Below are positions 26,736-36,225 of a DNA stretch of 64,000 nucleotides, piece by piece. The notes beneath the pieces are model-generated. The model was given only the letters and a program-made list of their open reading frames with translations. It searched no databases and was not told the origin of the DNA. Position 1 is the stretch's first letter; each line of letters begins with the position of its first letter. The position numbers and the translations under genes are program-made. Source of the DNA: Microbacterium sp. Marseille-Q6648 (GTDB lineage Bacteria > Actinomycetota > Actinomycetes > Actinomycetales > Microbacteriaceae); the NCBI RefSeq assembly GCF_943181415.1, contig NZ_CALPBZ010000001.1:1544347-1608346 (forward strand). Direction: 5' to 3'.

Positions 26736-27746
26736 GTGCACACCGACACGTCCGTCCCGCTCCCCTCCTTCGACGACCTGCGCGACCGCGTCCACGTGGT
26801 CTCGCTCCCGCTGGCGACCCGGTTCCGCGGGATCGAGGTGCGAGAGGCCGCGATCATCGAGGGCCCGGCCGGCTGGACGGAGTTCTCGCCCTTCTTCGAG
26901 TACGACGACCCCGAGGCGGCCACGTGGCTGGCCGCGGCCCTCGACTACGGGTGGATGCCGCAGCCGGCGCCGCTGCGCGACACGGTGGGGGTCAACGCGA
27001 CGGTGCCCGCGGTGCCCGCCTCGGCGGTCGCCGACGTCCTCGCCCGGTTCGACGGCTGCCGCACGGCGAAGGTGAAGGTCGCCGAGCCCGGGCAGACGCT
27101 CGCGGACGACGTCGCGCGCGTCCGGGCGGTGCGGGAGGCCATGGGCGCCGAAGGTCGGGTGCGCATCGACGCGAACGGCGCGTGGAACCTCGATGAGGCC
27201 GAGCACGCCGTCCGCGCGATGGAGGAGTACGACCTCGAGTACGTGGAGCAGCCCTGCGCCGACATCGACGAGATGGCCCAGCTGCGATCGCGGATCGCGC
27301 GCCTGGGCATCCCCATCGCCGCCGACGAGAGCATCCGCAAGGCCGCCGACCCGCTCGCGGTGGCGCGCGCGGGCGCGGCGGACCTCATCGTCGTCAAGGT
27401 CCAGCCGCTCGGCGGCGTGCGCCGCGCACTCGAGATCGTCGCGGCCAGCGGCCTGCCCGCCGTGGTCTCGAGCGCCCTCGACACCTCGGTCGGCCTCGCC
27501 ATGGGTGTCGCGCTCGCCGCGGCGCTGCCCGATCTCGACTACGACTGCGGGCTGGGCACGGCCGCCCTCTTCACCGCCGACGTCGCGGCATCACCCCTCG
27601 CCCCTCGCGGCGGCACGCTCACCGTCGGGCGCGTGGACGCCGATCCCTCGCTGCTGCGCGCTCATGCGGCGGGCGCGGAGCGCCGGGACTGGTGGCTGGC
27701 ACGCATCCGGCGCTGCCTGGCCCACCTCGAGCACACGCGCCCATAG
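26736..27746 (+). CDS. menC: o-succinylbenzoate synthase
   Basis: A 336-residue enolase-superfamily dehydratase of the menaquinone pathway. Catalytic landmarks are the KxK motif in CRTAKVKVAEPG, the metal ligands RIDANGAW, EYVEQP and AADESIR, and the second-side lysine in LIVVKVQPLGGVRRAL. The GTG at 26736 is six bases after CAGGAT (26724-26729), so earlier in-frame starts that run through the PadR operator are rejected. It is separated from the other men genes by about 10 kb. Confidence 0.93.
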   Translation: MHTDTSVPLPSFDDLRDRVHVVSLPLATRFRGIEVREAAIIEGPAGWTEFSPFFEYDDPEAATWLAAALDYGWMPQPAPLRDTVGVNATVPAVPASAVADVLARFDGCRTAKVKVAEPGQTLADDVARVRAVREAMGAEGRVRIDANGAWNLDEAEHAVRAMEEYDLEYVEQPCADIDEMAQLRSRIARLGIPIAADESIRKAADPLAVARAGAADLIVVKVQPLGGVRRALEIVAASGLPAVVSSALDTSVGLAMGVALAAALPDLDYDCGLGTAALFTADVAASPLAPRGGTLTVGRVDADPSLLRAHAAGAERRDWWLARIRRCLAHLEHTRP

Positions 27747-27807
27747 GCCACCCCCCAGCAGCGCGCAAGTGCTTGCCGCGGGCGCACGGGCGAACCACAC
27801 TCGGGGC

Positions 27808-28773
27808 ATGGTCTTCATCGGATACCACGCCTCGCACGAGCAACTTCCTCCCAGCACGCTGCTGCGCTGCGTCACCGGCGCCGAGCGCGCCGGCTTCGAC
27901 GGCGCCATGTGCTCCGACCACCTGGCCCCGTGGGGGGTGCGCCAGGGCGAGTCCGGCTTCGCCTGGTCGTGGCTCGGCGCCGCCCTCGCCCGCACGTCGT
28001 TCCCGATCGGCGTCGTCAACGCGCCCGGGCAGCGATATCACCCCGTGATCATCGCCCAGGCGATCGCGACGCTCGAGGAGATGTTCCCGGGACGATTCTG
28101 GGCGGCGCTCGGCAGCGGCGAGGCGATGAACGAGCACATCACCGGCGACCCCTGGCCGCCCAAGAGCGAGCGCAACGCCCGACTCGAGGACTCGCTGACG
28201 ATCATCCGCCGGCTCCTGGACGGGGAAGAGGTCGACTTCGACGGGACCGTGCGGGTCCACCGCGCTCGCGTGTGGTCGCGCCCCGAGACGCCGCCGCCCC
28301 TGCTGGGCACGGCGGTCAGCTCCGAGACCGCGGGATGGCTCGCCGGCAAGGTCGACGGCCTGGCCACGGTCGCCCAGCCGGTCGAGGCGCTGCGCAAGGT
28401 GGTCGGCGCCTACCGCGACGCCGGTGGTACCGGACCCTGCGTCCTGCAGGTGCACGTCAGCCTCGGCGAGACGGACGCCGAGGCCTTCGCCGTCACGCGC
28501 GATCAGTGGCGCAACGGCCTCATCGGCCCGCCGCGCGCGTGGGACTTCGAGCAGCCCGAGGACTTCGACGCCGCCACCGCCGACCCCAACGAGAAGCAGC
28601 TGCGCGAGGCGGTCCTGGTCGACCACGACCCGACGGCGCTCGCGGAGCGGATCGCCGAAAGGGTCGCGCTCGGGTTCGACCGCGTGTTCCTGCACCACGT
28701 CGGCAAGGAGCAGCAGCCCTTCCTGGATGCCTCCGAATCCGCGCTGCTGCCCGCGCTGAGGGCCGCGCTGTGA
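27808..28773 (+). CDS. LLM class oxidoreductase, TIGR03885-like
   Basis: A 321-residue luciferase-like flavoprotein. The N-terminus GYHASHEQLPPSTLLRCV, the FDGAMCSDHLAPWG block and RFWAALGSGEAMNEHITGD-type loop resemble the 'non-F420 flavinoid' TIGR03885 group, which is repeatedly found beside trehalose-synthase-like genes; that association is from memory. CACACT six bases before the ATG is a weak -10. Its stop overlaps the GH13 start by four bases (GTGA), so both products are made from one mRNA. Confidence 0.87.
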   Translation: MVFIGYHASHEQLPPSTLLRCVTGAERAGFDGAMCSDHLAPWGVRQGESGFAWSWLGAALARTSFPIGVVNAPGQRYHPVIIAQAIATLEEMFPGRFWAALGSGEAMNEHITGDPWPPKSERNARLEDSLTIIRRLLDGEEVDFDGTVRVHRARVWSRPETPPPLLGTAVSSETAGWLAGKVDGLATVAQPVEALRKVVGAYRDAGGTGPCVLQVHVSLGETDAEAFAVTRDQWRNGLIGPPRAWDFEQPEDFDAATADPNEKQLREAVLVDHDPTALAERIAERVALGFDRVFLHHVGKEQQPFLDASESALLPALRAAL

Positions 28774-30431
28774 AGATCACCGACACCAGCGACCTGTGGT
28801 GGAAGACCGCCGTCGTCTACTGCCTCGACGTCGAGACGTACCTCGACTCCGACGGCGACGGCACCGGTGATCTCGCCGGGCTCGCCAAACGCATCGACTA
28901 CCTCGCCGACCTCGGCGTGACCTGCCTGTGGCTCATGCCGTTCTATCCGACGATGGACCGCGACGACGGGTACGACGTCACGGACTTCTACGGCGTGGAC
29001 CCGCGCCTGGGCACCCACGGCGATCTGGTGGAGGTGATCCGCACCGCGAAGGACCGCGGTATGCGCGTGATCGTCGACCTCGTGGTGAACCACACTTCCG
29101 ACAAGCATCCGTGGTTCGTCTCGGCGACCCGTTCCCGCACCTCGCCCTACCGGGACTTCTACGTCTGGCGGGACGAGCCGCCGGCGAACAACGTCAACGC
29201 CGTCTTCCCCGGCGAAGAGGCGACGCTGTGGGAGAAGGACGAGAAGAGCGGGCAGTACTACCTGCACAGCTTCTACTCGCACCAGCCCGACCTCAACATC
29301 GTCAACCCGCGCGTGCGCGACGAGATCGCCAAGACGATCGGGTTCTGGCTTCAGCTGGGCATCTCGGGCTTCCGGGTGGATGCGGTCCCCTTCCTGCTCG
29401 AGGTGCAGGAAGGGGAGGACATCGGTGACCCGCACGAGTTCCTTCGGGACCTCCGCAGGTTCCTCCAGCGCCGCTCCAGCGAGGCCGTCCTCCTGGGCGA
29501 GGTGAATCTTCCCTACCGAGAGCAGCTGGAGTACTTCGGGACCGGGGCGGGCTACGAGTTGACCATGCAGTTCGACTTCGTCGGGATGCAGTCGCTGTAC
29601 CTCTCGCTCGCGCGCTCCGATCCGGCCCCGCTCGCCAAGGCGCTCACCTCACGGCCCGACATCCCCGACGAGGCCCAGTGGGCGAACTTCGTGCGCAACC
29701 ACGACGAGCTCACCCTCGACAAGCTGAGCGACGCCGAGCGCGACGAGGTCTTCGAGGCATTCGCCCCCGAAGAGAGCCAGCGCGTCTACGGCCGGGGAAT
29801 CGTCCGCAGGCTCCCCCCGATGCTCGGCGGAGACCCCCGGCGCATCCGCATGGTCTACAGCCTGCTGTTCTCGCTCCCCGGGGTGCCCGTGCTGTTCTAC
29901 GGCGAAGAGATCGGCATGGGCGAGAACGGCGACCTCCACGCACGCATGGCGGTCCGCACTCCCATGCAGTGGAGCGACGAGCGCAACGGCGGATTCTCGG
30001 ATGCCGCCCCCTCGCGCCTGGCCGCGGCCCCGCCCGGCGACGGCTACGCCCCCAAGCACGTCAACGTCGCCGCCCAGCTCGAGGACGACGATTCGCTCCT
30101 CCAGTTCATCCGGACCCTCTCGGCGCGCTACCGCATCTCGCCCGAGATCGGATGGGGCCGGTTCTCGCTGCTCGAGCACGAGGCACCCGGAGTCCTCACC
30201 CACTCACTGAGCGCCGATGTCGGGCGGTTCGTCGCGGTGCACAACTTCACCGACGTCCCCACGACCATCACGCTCACGCTGGACGACGAGCCCGAGGGTG
30301 CGGTGCTCTCCGATCTGCTCAGCACAGGCAGCTTCGACCTGGACGCCAAGGGCCGGGTCTCGTTCGACGTGCCCGCCTACGGCTACCTGTGGCTGCGGGT
30401 GCGGCGCCCGGGCGACGGACGCGTCGGCTGA
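28770..30431 (+). CDS. GH13 alpha-amylase family protein (trehalose-synthase-like)
   Basis: A 553-residue (beta/alpha)8 enzyme with the four GH13 regions: DLVVNHTS, GFRVDAVPF (nucleophile Asp), LLGEVNLP (acid/base Glu) and FVRNHDEL (stabilising Asp), followed by a C-terminal beta domain. The N-terminus WWKTAVVYCLDVETYLDSDGDG resembles trehalose synthase and related glucosyltransferases of subfamily 16. No signal peptide is seen, so it is cytoplasmic. Whether it interconverts maltose and trehalose or acts on another alpha-glucoside is open. Confidence 0.9.
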   Translation: MKITDTSDLWWKTAVVYCLDVETYLDSDGDGTGDLAGLAKRIDYLADLGVTCLWLMPFYPTMDRDDGYDVTDFYGVDPRLGTHGDLVEVIRTAKDRGMRVIVDLVVNHTSDKHPWFVSATRSRTSPYRDFYVWRDEPPANNVNAVFPGEEATLWEKDEKSGQYYLHSFYSHQPDLNIVNPRVRDEIAKTIGFWLQLGISGFRVDAVPFLLEVQEGEDIGDPHEFLRDLRRFLQRRSSEAVLLGEVNLPYREQLEYFGTGAGYELTMQFDFVGMQSLYLSLARSDPAPLAKALTSRPDIPDEAQWANFVRNHDELTLDKLSDAERDEVFEAFAPEESQRVYGRGIVRRLPPMLGGDPRRIRMVYSLLFSLPGVPVLFYGEEIGMGENGDLHARMAVRTPMQWSDERNGGFSDAAPSRLAAAPPGDGYAPKHVNVAAQLEDDDSLLQFIRTLSARYRISPEIGWGRFSLLEHEAPGVLTHSLSADVGRFVAVHNFTDVPTTITLTLDDEPEGAVLSDLLSTGSFDLDAKGRVSFDVPAYGYLWLRVRRPGDGRVG

Positions 30432-30435
30432 GGAC

Positions 30436-31080
30436 TCACGCAGACGGGGCATCGATGAGGAGCTCGGCGACGCGCGCCAGCTCCTCATCGGTGCGCTGAC
30501 GCAGTTCGGCGTCGTCGAGTCCCGCCATTACGCCGCGCACGGACGCCCCCTCCCAGACGGTGAGCATGAGGGCGGCGGCCTCGGCGGCCGGCATGCGGAA
30601 CGAGATGACCTTCGCCCGGGCGATGTCGTCGATGATCTGCGCGACGCTGTGCCGCATCTCCTCATCCTGGGCGAGGAAGGCGGCGGCGACAGCGGGAGTG
30701 CGCAGCGCGTGGATGCGGATCTCGCTCATGAGCAGGACGCCCAGCCGATCGTCCGCGGAGACGTCGATCGCCTGCTGGATGATCTCGAGCGGATGCGGGG
30801 GAACACGGCTGAACGCGCCGTCGCGCTCGAGACCGGCGACCCGCTGCCGCACCGTCGCTACTCGGGAGCGGGCGACCTGGGCGGCGAGCTCGAGGAACAG
30901 CTCCTCCTTCGTCTCGAAGTTGGAGTAGAAGGCACCGCGCGTGAACCCCGCGCGCTCGCACACCGCCTCGACCGACGCGGCGGCCAGGCCGACCTCGGCG
31001 AAGACGAGGGCGGCGGCGTCCAGCAGCTTCTGCCGCGTCGCCTCGCGTCGTCTCGACGGGGTCGCCGACGAATCCGCCAT
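30436..31080 (-). CDS. TetR/AcrR family transcriptional regulator
   Basis: A 214-residue TetR repressor. The N-terminal HTH reads ATRQKLLDAAALVFAEVG ... VEAVCERAGFTRGAFYSNFETKEELF, and the C-terminal ligand domain is helical. It is divergent from the MMPL/YhgE operon, and two palindromes in the shared region are likely its operators. The ATG has a strong GGAGGTGA Shine-Dalgarno. Confidence 0.94.
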   Translation of the reverse strand: MADSSATPSRRREATRQKLLDAAALVFAEVGLAAASVEAVCERAGFTRGAFYSNFETKEELFLELAAQVARSRVATVRQRVAGLERDGAFSRVPPHPLEIIQQAIDVSADDRLGVLLMSEIRIHALRTPAVAAAFLAQDEEMRHSVAQIIDDIARAKVISFRMPAAEAAALMLTVWEGASVRGVMAGLDDAELRQRTDEELARVAELLIDAPSA

Positions 31081-31143
31081 GCAATCACCTCCGGGCTCAT
31101 CTTCACACGCAGCACTCAGTCTTCGATGCGCGATCCGGCCTAC

Positions 31144-31176
31144 GATACACAGGTGTATCCGATACAGCGCTGTATC
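31144..31176. promoter_or_regulatory. Two tandem TetR-type operators
   Basis: GATACAC-AG-GTGTATC (31144-31159) and the perfect 16-bp palindrome GATACAGCGCTGTATC (31161-31176) are side by side, 17 bases centre to centre. They lie between the TetR start (31080) and the MMPL start (31210). The near-identical half-sites (GATACA) point to one regulator binding both. Confidence 0.8.
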
Positions 31177-31209
31177 GATTTCTCGTAGCCGCGGATCCCG
31201 GAGGCGCTG

Positions 31210-33990
31210 TTGTCCACCCTGCTGTACTCACTCGGACGCTGGGCGTACCACCGTCCGTGGCGCGTCCTGCTCGCCTGGCTGCTGCTGCTGGCCCTCGCCG
31301 GCGGCGGCGCCGCGGTGTTCATGAAGGGCACCGACAACTCCTTCTCGATCCCCGGCACCGAGGCGCAGGAGGGCATCCAGATGCTCGACCGCACCTTCCC
31401 CCAGGCCAGCGGCACGAGTGCGCAGCTCGTCGTCGTCGCCGCCGACGACGACCGGGTGGCGGACGAGCCGTACGCCGGCGCGATCGGCGACACGCTGCAG
31501 GACCTCGAGGACCTCGACGGCGTCCTGGCCGTGACCGATCCCTTCGACGAGATGGTGAGCGGCCTGGTCTCCGAGGACGACACCGCCGCGATCATCCGGC
31601 TGCAGTTCGACGGTCAGGCCACCGACATCTCGGACGAGACCAAGGCGACCCTCGAGGGCGTGGCCGACGACCTCCACTCGACCCTCCCCGCGGGGTCGCA
31701 GGCGGCCATGGGCGGAGACCTGTTCTCGACCTCCGTCCCCGCGCTGTCGCTGATCGAAGCGGTCGGCGTGCTCATCGCGCTGTTCGTGCTCATCGTGACC
31801 TTCCGCTCGATCGCCGGGGCGTGGTTCCCGCTCATCAGCGCCATCATCGGCGTCGGCCTGGCGATCGCGCTCATCTACGTCTCGACGGCCTTCGCCTCGA
31901 TCTCGTCGACCACCCCGATGCTCGCGATCATGCTGGGCCTGGCGGTCGGGATCGACTACGCCCTCTTCATCGTCGCCCGCCACCAGGATCAGGTCCGCGC
32001 GGGCATGGCCCCCGACGAATCCGCCGCGCGCGCGACGGGAACGGCGGGTTCGGCCGTCGTGTTCGCCGGCGTCACCGTGCTCATCGCCCTCATCGGACTG
32101 TCGTTCGCGAACATCCCCTTCCTCACCACCATGGGGATCGCCGCCGCGGTGGCCGTGGCGATCGCGGTCGTCGTCGCCCTCACGCTCACCCCCGCCCTCC
32201 TCGGCTTCGCGAAGGGCCGCGTCGCGGGCTGGCAGCCCCGCGCACGACGCGACCGGCCGGTGCGGACCCCCCGGCCCAACCGCTGGGTGATGCTCGTGAC
32301 GCGGCATCCGCTCATCACGACCGTCGCCGTCGTCGTCGGCCTCGGAATCGCGGCCGTCCCGGCCGCCAGCCTCACCCTCGCCCTGCCGAACGCGGGCGTG
32401 CAGCCCCCGTCGAGCCAGGCGCGTCAGGCCTACGACCTCACCGCGGAGCGCTTCGGTCCGGGCTCCAACGGACCGCTCATCCTGGCCGGGACGATCGTCA
32501 CCTCGACCGACCCGCTCGGCCTCATGGCCGATCTCGCCGACGAGATCGAGCAGATCCCCGGCGTGAAGGAGGTGGCGCTGTCCACCCCCAACGAGACCGC
32601 CGACACCGGCCTCATCCAGGTCGTCCCCGAGACCGCGCCCGACGATCCGGCCACCGCCGAGCTCGTGCGCGACCTCCGCGCACAGCACGACCGGCTGCTC
32701 GAGGAGTACGGCGTCGACCTGAAGGTCACCGGCTTCACCGCCGTCGGGATCGACATCTCCGACCGGCTCGGAGCAGCCCTCATCCCGTTCGGCATCTTCG
32801 TCGTCGGGCTCTCGCTCATCCTGCTGACGATCGTCTTCCGCTCCATCTGGGTGCCCCTGAAAGCCGCCGCCGGCTATCTGCTCTCGGTCGCCGCATCGTT
32901 CGGCGTGGTCGCCGCGGTGTTCGAGTGGGGCTGGTTCGCCGACGCCCTGCACGTCACCCGCACCGGCCCGGTCATCAGCTTCATGCCCATCATCCTCATG
33001 GGCGTCCTGTTCGGGCTCGCGATGGACTACGAGGTGTTCCTGGTCTCGCGGATGCGCGAGGACTACGTTCACGCCCGGCGGGCCCGGGGCGGCCGGGCCG
33101 ACCGCGCCACCGCGATCGCCGCCGTGCGGTCGGGCTTCACCGCCTCGGCCCGGGTCGTCACCGCCGCCGCCGTGATCATGTTCGCCGTCTTCGCCGCGTT
33201 CGTCCCCGAGGGCGACTCCTCGATCAAGCCGATCGCCCTGGGGCTCGCCGTCGGCATCGCCGTCGACGCCTTCGTCGTGCGGATGACCCTCGTGCCGGCC
33301 GTGATGGCCCTGCTGGGTGAGAAGGCGTGGTGGATGCCGCGCTGGCTCGACCGGGTCCTCCCCCACTTCGACATCGAGGGCGAAGCCGTCGAACGCGAGA
33401 TCGCGCTGCGGGACTGGCCGACGCCGGGCTCTATGTCGGCCATCGTCGCCGAGGACCTCGCCGTGACCGCCGACACCGGCCGCGGCGGGGCGGTGACGAT
33501 CTTCGACGGCGCCCGCACGAGCGTCGAGCCCGGCGGCACGCTGGTGGTGACGGGCGACGCGCGTGCGACGCGCGCCTTCGCGCTCGTCGTGGGCGGCCGG
33601 CTCGCCCCCGACGAGGGCCGGATCCGTGTGGCAGGGCACCTGCTGCCGGGTCGCGCCGCCTGGGTGCGCGGCCACGTCGGCCTGGCTCTGCTCGGCGACG
33701 CCGACGACCCCGTCCGCGAGATCCGCAGCGCGCTGGACGGCCGCCCGTCGCTCATCGTGATCGACGGCGTCGACGCGCTGGACGCTCCCCGCCGGGATCA
33801 GGCAGCCGCGCTCCTGCGCGACGCCTCGGCGCGCCTGGCCGCCACCGACGACACGCTCACGATCGTCGCGACCGCCCGCAGCGAGGGCGCGGCCCTCGCC
33901 CTCCTCGCCGAGGCGCACCGCCCCCGCATCGACGCACTCGCCCTGCGGGTGCACTCCGCTTCCTCCCCCGCCCCCGAGGTGAACGCATGA
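31210..33990 (+). CDS. MMPL family transporter with C-terminal degenerate ABC ATPase domain
   Basis: A 926-residue RND-type exporter of the MMPL family. Two sets of TM helices surround periplasmic loops; hallmark blocks are GLAVGIDYALFIVARHQDQVRAGM, LAMDYEVFLVSRMREDYVHARRA and LGLAVGIAVDAFVVRMTLVPAVMALLG. Past residue 745 the chain continues into an ABC-ATPase-like domain whose Walker A has decayed to TGDARATRAF (no GK[ST]) and which lacks an LSGGQ signature, although a Walker-B-like LIVIDGVD remains. The TTG start has GGAGG five bases upstream. The stop overlaps the YhgE start (ATGA). Likely controlled by the divergent TetR. Confidence 0.9.
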   Translation: MSTLLYSLGRWAYHRPWRVLLAWLLLLALAGGGAAVFMKGTDNSFSIPGTEAQEGIQMLDRTFPQASGTSAQLVVVAADDDRVADEPYAGAIGDTLQDLEDLDGVLAVTDPFDEMVSGLVSEDDTAAIIRLQFDGQATDISDETKATLEGVADDLHSTLPAGSQAAMGGDLFSTSVPALSLIEAVGVLIALFVLIVTFRSIAGAWFPLISAIIGVGLAIALIYVSTAFASISSTTPMLAIMLGLAVGIDYALFIVARHQDQVRAGMAPDESAARATGTAGSAVVFAGVTVLIALIGLSFANIPFLTTMGIAAAVAVAIAVVVALTLTPALLGFAKGRVAGWQPRARRDRPVRTPRPNRWVMLVTRHPLITTVAVVVGLGIAAVPAASLTLALPNAGVQPPSSQARQAYDLTAERFGPGSNGPLILAGTIVTSTDPLGLMADLADEIEQIPGVKEVALSTPNETADTGLIQVVPETAPDDPATAELVRDLRAQHDRLLEEYGVDLKVTGFTAVGIDISDRLGAALIPFGIFVVGLSLILLTIVFRSIWVPLKAAAGYLLSVAASFGVVAAVFEWGWFADALHVTRTGPVISFMPIILMGVLFGLAMDYEVFLVSRMREDYVHARRARGGRADRATAIAAVRSGFTASARVVTAAAVIMFAVFAAFVPEGDSSIKPIALGLAVGIAVDAFVVRMTLVPAVMALLGEKAWWMPRWLDRVLPHFDIEGEAVEREIALRDWPTPGSMSAIVAEDLAVTADTGRGGAVTIFDGARTSVEPGGTLVVTGDARATRAFALVVGGRLAPDEGRIRVAGHLLPGRAAWVRGHVGLALLGDADDPVREIRSALDGRPSLIVIDGVDALDAPRRDQAAALLRDASARLAATDDTLTIVATARSEGAALALLAEAHRPRIDALALRVHSASSPAPEVNA

Positions 33991-36200
33991 CCCTTCCCAT
34001 CGAACGCTCGCGCCCGCGCCGACCCGTCACGTGGCTCACCCTGGTCGGGATCGTGCTGCTGCCCGTCATCATCGGCGGCATCCTCATCGCCGCGCTCTAC
34101 AACCCCACCGAGCGCCTCGAGAACATCAGCGCCGCGATCGTGAACGAGGACGAGCCCGTCACGATCGGCGACCAGCTCGTGCCCCTCGGGCGTCAGCTGA
34201 CCGCAGGGCTGGTCGAGGGCTCGGACGAGCTCGACAGCAACCTCACGTGGACGATCTCGAACGCCGACGACGCTGCGGACGGCCTCGCCGAGGGCACCTA
34301 CAACGCCGTCATCACGATTCCGGCGGACTTCTCGGCCGCCGCGACCTCGACCCAGCCCGGGGGGACCCCCGAGAAGGCCGTCATCGACGTCACCACACCC
34401 CCCGACAGCCTGATCGTCGACGACGCCATCACCGCCCAGGTCGCGCAGGCTGCGGCATCCCTCATGGGCGACGAGCTGTCGAGCCTCTATCTCGAGAACG
34501 TTCTACTGGGCTTCACCACGCTCGGCGACCAGCTCGGCGACGCCGCCGACGGAGCGGGCGAGCTCGCCGACGGGACGAGCGAGGCCGCCGGCGGCACGGT
34601 GAGCCTCGCCGACGGCGTCGCGCAGCTCTCGGGAGGCGCCGACCAGCTCGCGGGCGGTGCCGGAGGCATCGCGTCGGGCGTGGGCGAACTCGCCGGCGGC
34701 GCACGGGAGCTCGCCGCGGGCGCGGACGGCATCGCCGGCGGCGCCGCCGAGATCGCCGAGGGTGCCGGGCAGCTCGCCGCCGGCACCGCGGCTGCTGCGG
34801 ACGGACTCGACACGTGGGCGGGTGGGGCCCGCGACATCGCCGCCGGTGGCGGCGAACTGGCCGGCGGCCTGACGCTCATGGCCGACGAGGTCTCGCAGCT
34901 GCCCGACGTGCCCGTGGAGGTCGTCGACGCCGCCGGCGCACTCGCTGCCGACAGCGAGCAGATCAGGACCGCGGTGACGGATGCCGCGGCGGAGCTCGCG
35001 GCGCTGTCGGCGGACTGTCTCGCCCAGGGCGGCTCGGCCGAGCTGTGCGCGACGCTCACCGACATCTCGGCGCGGGTCGACGACGCCCTCCCGACCGTCA
35101 CCGCCACCCTCGGGGACGCCGACACGATCGCCGCCGGTGTCGCCGACCTGGCCGAATTCGAGCCTCGCCTGGTGGCCGCGCTGCGCGAAGCCGCCGGTGG
35201 TGCGTCGGCGCTGGCGGGCGGGATGGACGAACTCGCCGACGGTGCCGCCGACGCCGCGGGCGGCCTGGACGAGCTCTCGGGCGGCATGTCCTCGCTCGCC
35301 AGCGGTGCCGATGAACTCGCCGGCGGCACCTCGACGTGGGCGTCGGGTGCGCGCACGTGGGCTGCGGGCGCCGATCAGGCCGCGAGCGGTGCGAGCACGT
35401 GGGCCGGCGGCGCCTCGACGTGGGCGACCGGAGCGACGGATGCCGCCGCCGGCGCCGACGACCTCGCCGACGGCCTCGGACTCATCGCCGACGGGACGGG
35501 CGAGCTGGCCGCGGGGCTGCAGACCGCGACCGACGAGATCCCCTCGTACAGCGATGCCGAAGCCGCCGAGCTCGCCGGGGTCGTGGCCGACCCGGTGTCG
35601 GCGCAGGGTGTCGGCTCGGAGCTGTTCGGCGCCTCGGCCGTTCCGCTGCTGACGACGCTCGCGCTGTGGTTCGGCGGACTCGGCAGCTTCGTCGCCCTGC
35701 AGGCCGTCACGCGGCGTTCTCTCGCGGCGCGGGCGTCGTCGCCGGTGCTCGCACTGCGGGCGCTCGCGCCTGCCGCCGGCCTGGGCGCGGTGCAGGGCCT
35801 GCTCGTCGCAGGCGTCGTGCAGCTCGCGGCATCCTACGATCCGGGAGCGTGGACGGTGTTCGCGCTGGTGTGCGTGGTGGCAGGAGTGGCCTTCGCGGCG
35901 GTGAACCAGGCGCTGGTGGCGGTCTTCGGCGGCGCGGGCCGCTGGGTGTCGGCCATGATCGGCGTGCTGGCGGTCGCCACGGGCGTGGTCTCGACCGTGC
36001 CGGGCGCCCTGTCCGCCGTGGCCGCGCTCGTGCCGACCTCGCCCGCGTACAACGGCATGGTCGCCGCGCTGACGTCTGCGGACGGCGTCGCGGCCGGGCT
36101 CGTCGGACTCACCGTGTGGGCGCTGCTCGCGCTCGCCGCGACCGTGGTGGCCGTCACCCGCCGCCGCACCGTCACCGCCCGGTCGCTCCTCGCCGTCTGA
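33987..36200 (+). CDS. YhgE/Pip family membrane protein
   Basis: A 737-residue protein with one N-terminal TM helix (residues 14-36), a very long extracytoplasmic region and about five C-terminal TM helices. The middle (residues 185-510) is a run of short Ala/Gly/Asp/Leu repeats of the form ADGAGELADG and GGADQLAGG, interrupted by a helical segment containing two Cys, as usual for YhgE/Pip proteins. Members are linked to type VII secretion, phage infection or surface assembly. It is co-transcribed with the MMPL gene. Confidence 0.9.
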   Translation: MTLPIERSRPRRPVTWLTLVGIVLLPVIIGGILIAALYNPTERLENISAAIVNEDEPVTIGDQLVPLGRQLTAGLVEGSDELDSNLTWTISNADDAADGLAEGTYNAVITIPADFSAAATSTQPGGTPEKAVIDVTTPPDSLIVDDAITAQVAQAAASLMGDELSSLYLENVLLGFTTLGDQLGDAADGAGELADGTSEAAGGTVSLADGVAQLSGGADQLAGGAGGIASGVGELAGGARELAAGADGIAGGAAEIAEGAGQLAAGTAAAADGLDTWAGGARDIAAGGGELAGGLTLMADEVSQLPDVPVEVVDAAGALAADSEQIRTAVTDAAAELAALSADCLAQGGSAELCATLTDISARVDDALPTVTATLGDADTIAAGVADLAEFEPRLVAALREAAGGASALAGGMDELADGAADAAGGLDELSGGMSSLASGADELAGGTSTWASGARTWAAGADQAASGASTWAGGASTWATGATDAAAGADDLADGLGLIADGTGELAAGLQTATDEIPSYSDAEAAELAGVVADPVSAQGVGSELFGASAVPLLTTLALWFGGLGSFVALQAVTRRSLAARASSPVLALRALAPAAGLGAVQGLLVAGVVQLAASYDPGAWTVFALVCVVAGVAFAAVNQALVAVFGGAGRWVSAMIGVLAVATGVVSTVPGALSAVAALVPTSPAYNGMVAALTSADGVAAGLVGLTVWALLALAATVVAVTRRRTVTARSLLAV

Positions 36201-36225
36201 CCTCCCTAGCCCGTCGCCCACGCAT

